A stretch of 64,000 bases of DNA from Blasia pusilla (taxonomy: Eukaryota > Marchantiophyta > Marchantiopsida > Blasiales): contig CM114272.1 of the NCBI GenBank assembly GCA_050084515.1, positions 50,592,001 to 50,656,000 on the forward strand, written 5' to 3'. Positions 56,755 through 64,000 of the stretch are shown piece by piece. The position numbers and the translations under genes are program-made. Each line of letters begins with the position of its first letter. Position 1 is the stretch's first letter. The notes under the pieces are model-generated. The model was given only the letters and a program-made list of their open reading frames with translations, searched no databases and was not told the origin of the DNA.

Positions 56755-56850
56755 GCTACACCAGTGTGTACACTGGCATAGTTAAGAACTCAGCAGTTAA
56801 GCGTCTTCCATGCAGAATAGCCCAAAGATGGGTGACCAGTTATGCAACAC
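56755..56850 (+). pseudogene. 5S rRNA-derived sequence with internal promoter boxes
   Basis: AGAACTCAGCAGTTAAGCGT (56785-56804) matches the plant 5S segment containing box A with one difference. GATGGGTGACC (56827-56837) is an exact box C. The 33 bases from the end of box A to the end of box C equal the spacing in genuine 5S, although the loop between is degenerate. A weaker ACACCAG match lies just upstream. It is antisense to element A/C, in its leader. Plant Cassandra-type TRIM elements carry 5S sequence in LTRs; here it is in an internal leader of a coding gypsy element, or in a nested small insertion. Confidence 0.75.
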
Positions 56851-56878
56851 TCAAATCACAAATCTTGCAAAAACTGCC

Positions 56879-56928
56879 TTACGCCCAAGCAAGCAAGCTT
56901 GGGCGTAAGCAAGCAAGCTTGCTTGCTT
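56879..56928. repeat. Two adjoining perfect palindromes (AAGC/GCTT-rich)
   Basis: TTACGCCCAAGC (56879-56890) pairs with GCTTGGGCGTAA (56897-56908) over a 6-nt loop. Sharing its last two bases, a 22-bp gapless palindrome AAGCAAGCAAGCTTGCTTGC plus TT follows (56907-56928). It sits about 40 bp downstream of the 5S box C. Confidence 0.95.
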
Positions 56929-56999
56929 GCTCCTTGCTCCTTACTCCGCCTCTCACGCCCACTCGCTCCGAGCTATCACGGGTTGCCTCGAAGCCTCAA

Positions 57000-58250
57000 A
57001 ACGCCAAGACATGCCCCGTTTGCCACGCTTCGCCATGCTTCGCTATGGAGAGAGGCCCAACCAGGGCGCTCCCAATGGGATAGGCATCTCCAACAATGAA
57101 TGAGTCACCAACCAACCAGCCCCTCCGATCCACTGTCCACCATAGCCAGACCTTGAGCTAGTCCGCAAAATTTTGATTAGTAATTACTTCGTAAATCCTT
57201 CACCAAAGTTGAATCTGTTTCAACCAGAATTCAATTGACCACCATAGCTATCTCTCCACAAAAAAATCATCTACAACCGAGCTCTGTACTCCGAGCTAAA
57301 AATCAGACAAACTTGCAGTCCATACACCTCCAGAATCGCAAATCCGACAGCGCTTCTGCCCAGTTTCATGCACGCAGAAATCCGCAACGCTCCACACACT
57401 CGAGCAGAGAGCTTCACATGAGATCACAATACAAGTGGCAATAGGAACCTCTCACCCGATCTGGATGAACTTCAACAGAGCCTCGGCACTCCAAGCTCTC
57501 CACATCAGAAAACCGTCGAACATGAACCAAAATCTTCAATCCTTGATAACTTCCAACTCCCTTGACAAAATCCGGAGATCTAAAGCACGTTGGAAAGCTC
57601 TCAACAAGGCGCTTCTTTCCCAATCAACCCTGTACCAGATTCACACCTCCAACATAGGCCACAAGCGACGAACATCCATGGTTGAGTACACAATCAGCCT
57701 TAACCAAATCCTACTGATCCACCATCGATCTACTTCAGTTCTTTGAGTGAAATCGTGAAAGACCTACTTTCATAAAACACGTATAGAATCACATACAATC
57801 GAGCCAAACCCACTCCACGATGGGAGAATCTAGGTCGAAGCTTGGGGGAAACACCATAGCCAAGAGCTCTACTGACTACCAAGGCTAACTCCCAACGCAA
57901 CAGGCTCAACTCAAAGAACTAACTATTCTTTGAGTGCACTCCACCTTATATCCTCCAACCTAAGAGCGGGCCCTACTGGAAAAGTCACCCTCAACTGAGT
58001 AACCCCCAACCCTATGTATGAAATCACATCTCTACCTAGACACTACGGCCCTACATAAGGTATGGCCTCTACTAGCACACTATACTCTACGACATAATCC
58101 GTATGGTCATGACACCCTATTCCCCAATGGCTTTTGGTCTCAACCCCAATTGATAGAAATAGAGTCGTTAGGTAGTTGCATCAACATGCTCTGCTTGATA
58201 GATGGATCCGATTCGATAGTGTTAAATCTGGTTTTTGGTCCAAGACTAAA
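57000..58250. other. Leader region of element A/C; no gene seen
   Basis: Untranslated-looking sequence between the LTR and gag (minus strand). The 103-codon plus-strand frame at 57435-57746 has no motif. No clear tRNA primer-binding site was found next to the LTR end. Confidence 0.4.
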
Positions 58251-58389
58251 ATATTGTGCGCATACATATCACTACACAACATACACCTTTGTCAACAAAT
58301 ACACACAAGAACACAGAGGATACCATACTAACTCATGGTATAAAATATCTTCAATTAACTCAAGATCCTTTAATAATTGCACACAACTC

Positions 58390-58447
<58 letters not shown>

Positions 58448-58901
58448 ACCAAACCCACTCTCCTAATGATAGACTTAGGTTACTCACAAGGCAAGGAGGA
58501 CCATAGTTCCGTCGCCTCATGCCAAGAGGTTCAACAAAAAGAGAATGACCTCCAAAGCTCTATCTCCTTGGATATATCCCCTTCCCTCTCCCAGACTACA
58601 TCCATGATAACCTATACTCGCACCTATACTAAACGTAACCTAGCCTCCTTGGTTCTTTACCTACTCTATGTGGTAAAGGGCCACTTCCAAAAGTAGAAAC
58701 TAAACTATATTCATAATGGTAACTAACCTAAAATAGTGAATTTCTCTATATAGCTCCATATGAGTCAAAACGAAGGAGAAATCTGCTCTCTCAAGTTACG
58801 AGTGGCCTCAACACATCATCCTTGATCTCTTGCGGCTATTCTTCAATATCCTCAAGGGTTGTCTACTATAAACTCGTTGATCCATCTTAAAAGACGTGAC
58901 A
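58251..58901 (-). repeat. LTR of the gypsy family (about 650 bp)
   Basis: Minus strand: TGTCACGTCTTTTAAGATGG at 58901 down to GATATGTATGCGCACAATA. It contains the same body words as the LTR at 35.77 kb (GGAAGTGGCCC, GAGGGAAGGGGATATA, GAACCTCTTGGCATGAG). It includes the (CT)27 microsatellite at 58393-58446. It may be the 3' repeat of the relic at 59 kb, the 5' repeat of A/C, or both by recombination. Confidence 0.8.
58393..58446. repeat. (CT)27 microsatellite
   Basis: Uninterrupted CT dinucleotides, 54 bp, inside the LTR. Confidence 0.97.
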
Positions 58902-59840
58902 ATTATCATGCACATATACATCGTGGACACTAAATACACTCACAAACATAAAAGATACCATAGTAACTCAAGGTATCTAAATATCAAGATGATCGAGTAT
59001 CAAAATATCTCCAATCACTCTCCTAGTTGGGGGTTAGGTCCCTCTAAGTCCAAGTAGCCGTCTATCCCACATACCATGACACATATCTCTCGGATGCTAA
59101 GAGCAAAAAGGTCGAGTGCTCATCCGATCCCATTGTTGGTCGCCTTCTTGTCACCTATATCACAAACATAAGTGTAAATCTAATACTACCTAGTATCTAC
59201 TCTATATACACATGGGGCGCATCCATCATCCCTAAGGAATCCTAGTGAGATATGACGTCAGACATGCCATATGCCACCCTTTCGAATATCCATCGTAGAC
59301 TAGTATAGTGGCTACACCATGAGTAGAACCACACAACATATAATGCAATCTTGCAAGAACTACAGTTAAGCTTAGATCAACTCCACCATCAATGTTAGGA
59401 AGGTGAAATGATGCTAAGTTACGCACATGGTCCTTCCAAACCATACCAACGCGTCCCTTCAATAAGAGAACATTAAATGGCAAGACATCTCGCACTCTCA
59501 AGATAGTGCGTCTTGCGGTCATATCTAACGTCGTAGGTGTTATGTGCTGCAAGAAGACATAGTCTCCCTGATGAAAGATCGAGATTGTCAATCGATAACT
59601 ATCTTCCTAAATAGTTGCATATCTCAAAGTATCTCGATGTTACGCAATCGCCAAATTCTTAAACGTCATGGGCATAACTTTCCGAAATAACTTAGCCCTT
59701 TCAGAGCATGCTCGCATCCATATACCAAGATCATTGAGTTTCAACGCCTCACTAGCATCGCGAAAAATGGCCACATGTAAATCAGACTCTCGCCCATAAA
59801 GCAACTAGTACAGTGAGAAAGACGCTAAGTGACCTCTCCT
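58902..59840 (-). pseudogene. Integrase tail, PHD relic and terminal module of another copy (element E)
   Basis: 59591-59232 is open: HQGDYVFLQHITPTTLDMTA, RRTILRVRDVLPFNVLLLKG, WKDHVRNLASFHLPNIDGG and then a decayed PHD (YMLCGS, VYDGYSKGWHMACL). In this finger the Cys of the middle pair (LVCDGC in B) are changed to Tyr, so zinc binding is lost. Upstream on the minus strand to about 59.84 kb are eroded integrase words. Downstream come the purine tract (near 59.04 kb), the 134-bp terminal module and then the LTR. Confidence 0.75.
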
Positions 59841-59869
59841 AGATGACCTCTCGCGACATACTGATCTTT

Positions 59870-61540
59870 CGATGACCTACCAACTGTAGTAATATGGAGA
59901 GGTCCGTGATTTAGAGTAGTAGCCATGACTTGGTTGGAGCATGACTAGTAGAGATGTGGCATGGAGAGTATGCATTTGGCACTATCATGCTTGCTAAGAA
60001 GGGTGTGCATGGAAACTCGACCAATAGGCGGGGACTACCAACCTATCAATTAGTAGACGAAGTCCAATAGGTATGCCATGCCCACTCCTAAGGAGATCTT
60101 TGATGCTATTGGACATGCAAAGGTCTTTAGTTCATTAGATATGCGAATCGAATATCATCAACTGCCAATCAGAGTGGAGAATAGGAAGAAGACGACATTT
60201 TGGGGCATCGATCTTTACGGGAAGGATTCTTTGTATCAGTGGTGGTTCTTACCATTTGGGTTAAAGAACGCCTGGAAAGCTAGATCTTAAGAGTGTCATG
60301 GATAGAATCTTGGTGGGTCTCGGTTTTGAGAGAGGTTATATTAATGACATCGTAGTCTTTAGTGCCATGGTTGAGGAGCATGAGCAATATCTAGAGGAGG
60401 TGTTTCAACAATTATAGTTACAAGGGCTGAAGCTATATTTAGGCAAGTGCAAGTTCTTCTATAATCCGATTGAATATTGGTTGATGGAGTTCAACAAGCT
60501 TATAAGGAAGCTTATGAGGTGGACTCTATTGGTGCACGACTATGATTTCCACGTGGTGTATTGACCTAGGACGCTTAACCAAGATGCAGATGGATTAGAT
60601 CGTAACCGATGCCTGAGTCAACAAAAGCGATATGAGCTCATTAGCAGTGATGAGTAGTTGGTGCTTGGATGGCATACATTAGCCTATTTAGGCTTGTTGG
60701 CTATGAAGAGCCAAAATATTGAGACTTCAACAACGAGGTTTGATGCAAAGTACTTAGATCCAAACGCCAGTAAGGAGACGATAGATGGTTGAGATATTCA
60801 CAATGATGGAGTAGTCTTGGAGTACTTGGATATTGGCAATAGCACGAGCCCAATATAAGTTAGAGAGCGAGATCGAATCCTACAGCGAGCCATAAGGTTT
60901 TAGTGGGAGGGGGCGTATGTGTTGCGAGTTTGGGAGGATGGTTGAGTACGTGTAGTGCCTCATCCTTTTCTTAGAGCACGTTTGGTGCAGCATGCCCACG
61001 AGGAGTTGGATCACTTTGGAGTGAAGCGGACGTACAACTTACTCTAGATACAATATAAGTGGCAAGGCATGCAGATTGATGTTCAATAATTTATTTCCAG
61101 GCGTATGGTATATGATCGGATCTGGGCATCATTCGGTGCTCCCACTCCACAATTGCATCTACTACCGATCTTGAGTTTAGATTATAGATGAAGTTTGGCT
61201 TTTGGGTGAACTTTACCTCTAACAGAACTCCATAGTCGTTATGTGTTGGTGATGGTCGAACACTTCTCAAAGTGAATAGAGTTGGTTGCATTTCCTCACA
61301 AAGCAAATGAGGAAGTAGCATATGCCTTCCTAGATCAAGTGTTAAGTCCTTATGACACACCACTTGAGGTATTGACAAACTCGGATGCCGATTTTTGTGG
61401 GGAGTTTCAGGCCTTGTGTGATTAGGCATTGATTGACCACCACAACACTTTGCAAGATCATCTTGAGGCGTATGACTAGTAGAGAGAGTTGTGCAGACGG
61501 TGAAAATGAGTTTACGCAAGTAAGGCTTGAATGTGAAGGC
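59870..61540 (+). pseudogene. Pol relic, RT to integrase, of another copy (element D)
   Basis: Plus strand, many stops. RT fingers near 59.97 kb (YAFGTIMLAKKGVHG), MPTPKEIFDAIGHAKVFSSL (60078), KTTFWGIDLYGKD, FGLKNA, then YINDIVVF where YIDD has become YIND. Then LGKCKFFYNPIEY, a gap, WLMEFNKLIRKLMRWTLL, and integrase words HAHEELDHFGVKR, YVLVMVEHFSK, DFCGEF and DHLEAYD up to about 61.51 kb. It keeps an RT finger segment that is deleted in A and B. No methyltransferase is seen upstream, because the minus-strand relic E begins there. Confidence 0.75.
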
Positions 61541-62070
61541 TTACAATGAGCTTGATCTATTTCTACAATTTCCACATGAATTAAATAAATAAATGGTTCT
61601 CTAAAACAAAAGTCTTTGCCATATTTAATACATACTTTTTTTCCTTAGATTTTGACCTTTTCTTTTATCCTAATACTATGATGGATAAAGAAATTTCTGT
61701 TTCAAAAAAAATAATGACATATAGGGATTGATTAAAATTGTCTAAGCTTTCTTTGGTATGCTTTTGTACTCCAACTTTTCATCATTGAGTGGGAATAAGG
61801 TGGGGATTTTCCATCTATATTTATCTACATTTTATTATTATTATCATCAACATGGCATGTACAATAAGAAAAAATAATATATCACTAAAATAATTTAGTA
61901 ATCTACACAATTAAAAGAGGATGGGATTTGAGAAAATCTCCTCCCGTATTGATACGTGTATTTTATCTTCTCCCCCCGGTGTTGACACGTGCACGATTTA
62001 ACAAAGGAGTTAAATTAACACGTGTCTTAATAGGTAACTTAACTTATGTCTTTTCTCACTATCATTTTTC
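61541..62070. other. No recognisable gene
   Basis: AT-rich. The last 180 bp probably belong to the Helitron-like end that follows. Confidence 0.4.
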
Positions 62071-62071
62071 A

Positions 62072-62099
62072 CCTGTGCATGGCACGGGCATTATGCTAG
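62072..62099 (+). mobile_element. Candidate Helitron 3' terminus (plus strand)
   Basis: CCTGTGC-ATG-GCACGGG forms a near-perfect 7-bp hairpin followed after 7 nt by CTAG, with T next (62100). This is the CTRR-T ending of Helitrons and resembles the 20.34 kb end on the minus strand. The 5' TC end was not identified. Confidence 0.5.
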
Positions 62100-62570
62100 T
62101 ATACTTATTATTTTGATTTGAAGTGCCCCTTGAGGTTTGATATTTTGATGGATGTAAGAAAGAAACCATGTTTGAATCTTGGGAGAGAGAGGAAGTGATC
62201 ATAAAGACGAACAATTTTTTGGAGGAGTATTTTTGTAAGGAGTGGGGTGTTTATTAAAGGGTTACTACTTCTATTTCAAGGTCTTAAGAAGGAGAATTAG
62301 AGGTTGTTGCAATGGCGAGAAAAGAGTGGAGGAGGGGGGTGTTTGTAAAGGGTCTTAAGCCCCAAAAATTTAACTGAATAAAAGAAAACTTTTAGAAAGA
62401 GTATCCTTTTCATGTGTATTACGAGCATGGAACTAGTATGTTCTACCATTGACTTGTAGGGCATATGGTGATTTGATGTGGAAACCTCATACTCTCGTCC
62501 GTCCCCTTTCTTCCCTACAAGGAGCCGAGGCTGCATTGGTTGGTGTCTTCCGTCGCAAGGAACGATTTAT
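62100..62570. other. No recognisable gene
   Basis: No supported coding sequence or repeat before the inverted-duplication arm. Confidence 0.35.
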
Positions 62571-63485
62571 CCACCTAAAGGTAAAGAGCGGGAACGGATC
62601 GCTAGGACTCAATGACAACACACTTGGGATATGGCATGGCATCCTTAGCATGCCATGCCATATGACAATGACATCCATCCATACACAATTAATGCATGTG
62701 TAATCATATGTATGTATGCATGTTTGTATAGCACATGATGTGCTTAAAACTAGTATGCTCAAGAAATTGTGACTCATAATGACTAGTAGATTTGTGGCCT
62801 TGGCCATCTCTACTCTCTTATGAGTCCCCTCTTTGCGGCCCTTCATACACTCCCAGTCTTTTTCCCATCATCTAACCTATCCACATGTCTTTCACACGAA
62901 TTTGATAACTAATGCCCCCCTCTCATAGGGCCACACACTCATTTTTAAAACTTTTGTAGATGTGTGCTTGTTATTGTGTTTTTAAAATAATTTTCATATC
63001 AATTAAATTATTTAAATAAAATCCATTCAAAATTGGTATGGATTAGTTACTCCTCCTTGTGTTGTGTGACCCTTAATGCTACCTATGAAAAAAATAGACT
63101 TTGGACACGGACCAGGAAACCTCTACATACAATTTTTGTTTTCTCACTATCTAATGCACGTGTCTCTCAACTTCCCCCTCTCAAGGCCGCACAGTGCTTT
63201 GCTATGGGATCCTCCGACTCCCGTCCCTGCCCTTCGGCGAACACTGTTGGGACAGCACCCTTGCCGTATCCATGGTCTGAGCATTTCGCGCTATGTATAC
63301 ATGCATACATATACATACACACACACGATTCCACATGCATCAACTGCGCATCTATGGATGTCTGAGCCGTCTGGCGTGGCAACGGCTAAGGACGCCAGCT
63401 GCACGCACCGTATTCTATTTCCCTGTGAGTTGTCGCCGTCGCGCCGAGCCCTAGCGATCCGTTCCCGCTCTTCGCCTTTAGGTGG
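62571..63485. repeat. Inverted duplication upstream of the LRAT-domain gene
   Basis: The left arm (62571-62755, plus) and right arm (63275-63485, complement) share a 36-bp block with only two mismatches (62571-62606 against 63450-63485; CCACCTAAAGG...CGGATCGCTAGG). They then share weaker blocks in the same order (CATCCTTAGC / CGTCCTTAGC, GACATCCAT, AATGCATGTG / GATGCATGTG, TGTATGCATGT). About 520 bp separate the arms. The right arm is the GC-richer, presumably original promoter or 5' leader side. Confidence 0.8.
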
Positions 63486-63789
63486 ATGGATCGTCAAAAG
63501 ACATCCACCACCACTGCCTTCGGGAACTGCAGTCGGTGAAATCAGTGTGTAGCGTCGAAGAGGAAACGTAGTGGAGATTTTATATCTGAAGGGCGAATCT
63601 GTATCTTTTGGTTGCTTAAGCATTCGGCGTGTAAGATTGAGGTGGGTGCAAGGAAGAACGCGGGCAGTGGGTATTATAGCTCAACGTGTGGTGCCGACGA
63701 ACGCAGCAGCGTCGAGTGCGTTGTTGTGCGCGTTGGCGCTGCACAGGGCGTCGAGCGGAAAAACTTTCGACGATTGCAGGAGAGGAGGA
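63486..63789 (+). promoter_or_regulatory. Presumed 5' leader/promoter of the LRAT-domain gene
   Basis: G+C-rich sequence directly before the ATG at 63790. No clear TATA box is visible; TTTTATATCTG near 63577 is the nearest candidate. Confidence 0.35.
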
Positions 63790-63883
63790 ATGGGTGTCTT
63801 GTCGAACAAAGTGCGGAAGGAGGATTTGCTGCCTGGGGATCACATCTATTCGTGGCGGTCGGCTTACACCTACGCCCATCACG
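63790..63883 (+). CDS. LRAT/NC-domain protein, first exon (gene runs off the window)
   Basis: The ATG at 63790 (GGAATGGG) opens MGVLSNKVRKEDLLPGDHIY then SWRSAYTYAHHG, with a strong donor (CACG|GTACGT) after 63883, in phase 1. This N-terminus is the start of plant LRAT-domain (NC domain) proteins, where PGDHIY and the HHG containing the catalytic-type His open an NlpC/P60-like thiol fold. Plant members are thought to be lipid- or thiol-type acyl enzymes, without a settled reaction. Only 31 codons are inside the window, so the catalytic Cys is not seen. The frame continues beyond the donor, but the family break here supports splicing. Confidence 0.8.
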
Positions 63884-64000
63884 GTACGTCTATGTGGATT
63901 GGAAGGCAGGGTTTAGTATTACGTAGACAGAGACCGCGTACTAGCTACCGCTTGGGTCGAAGAAATGTGGATAGGAACGATCCATTATCCCCTTGGTGAT

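Larger units (their letters stand above)
41493..58250 (-). mobile_element. Element A/C: gypsy retrotransposon with methyltransferase and PHD, split by element B
   Basis: Reading the minus strand: leader (58.2-56.2 kb), gag (56.2-55.2), CCHC knuckles (55.3-54.7), protease (54.2-54.0), linker (to 53.376), then element B, then methyltransferase (45.485-44.53), RT (44.47-44.02), RNase H (43.93-43.31), integrase (43.26-42.1), PHD (42.0-41.77), purine tract (41.60) and terminal module ending at 41493. The two halves meet exactly at B's target duplication in one reading frame, which shows they are one element of roughly 9 kb. The 5' limit is uncertain: the LTR at 58.25-58.90 kb may belong to it or to the relic behind it. 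Internal stops make it defective. Confidence 0.8.

Noticed and set aside
41488-58906. Target-site duplication around the whole A/C element using the 58.9 kb LTR start
   Set aside because: The 5-bp sequences next to 41493 and 58901 do not match. The 5' boundary is therefore left open.

Overview
The window looks like nuclear DNA of a land plant or a close streptophyte relative. It holds a spliced, Arabidopsis-type membrane RING E3 ligase gene, the first exon of a plant LRAT/NC-domain gene, AT-rich intergenic DNA, dinucleotide runs, Helitron and LINE relics, and large Ty3/gypsy retrotransposons. I cannot name the species. A DNMT3-type methyltransferase inside the retrotransposons and a non-CesA GT2 relic would fit a seed-free plant or gymnosperm-grade genome better than a flowering plant, but that is inference.

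Layout. 0-25 kb is gene-poor: a decayed PIF1/Helitron-type helicase (1.65-3.48 kb, minus), an unrecognised GC-richer open frame (7.5-8.5 kb), several hairpin or foldback sequences, an old LTR fragment (15.7-16.2 kb), a near-identical 292-bp tandem duplication (19.0-19.6 kb) and a broken GT2 pseudogene (21.1-21.9 kb, minus). 25.9-30 kb is the genic island: an apparently intact five-exon RING-H2 membrane E3 ligase gene (minus) and, head to head across about 160 bp, a candidate plastid-targeted small membrane protein (plus). 31.2-32.6 kb holds the tail of a non-LTR retrotransposon with an R2-like zinc knuckle and restriction-like endonuclease. 34.2-36.4 kb is a deleted member of the gypsy family.

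41.5-61.5 kb is the main point of interest: a pile-up of one gypsy family whose order is gag - CCHC - protease - DNMT3-like cytosine-5 methyltransferase - reverse transcriptase - RNase H - integrase - PHD finger. One copy (element A/C, minus strand) is split by a second copy (element B, plus strand, 45,486-53,370). The insertion lies inside methyltransferase motif I and is flanked by the 5-bp duplication ATCTA. The A half keeps a nearly complete methyltransferase reading frame with motifs I, IV, VI, VIII, IX and X; B keeps only motifs I-IV, with a stop in motif I. Two more copies survive as pol relics at 59.0-59.8 kb (minus) and 59.9-61.5 kb (plus). A 5S rRNA-like sequence with box A and box C lies antisense in the leader upstream of the A/C gag.

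The right end (62.5-64 kb) contains an inverted duplication upstream of the first exon of an LRAT/NC-domain gene that runs off the window.

Inference on how the parts work together: the retroelement appears to have taken up a chromatin-mark writer (the methyltransferase) and a reader (the PHD finger) on one polyprotein. This could steer integration or mark the element's own copies. All copies seen here are damaged, so activity would have to come from relatives elsewhere in the genome.
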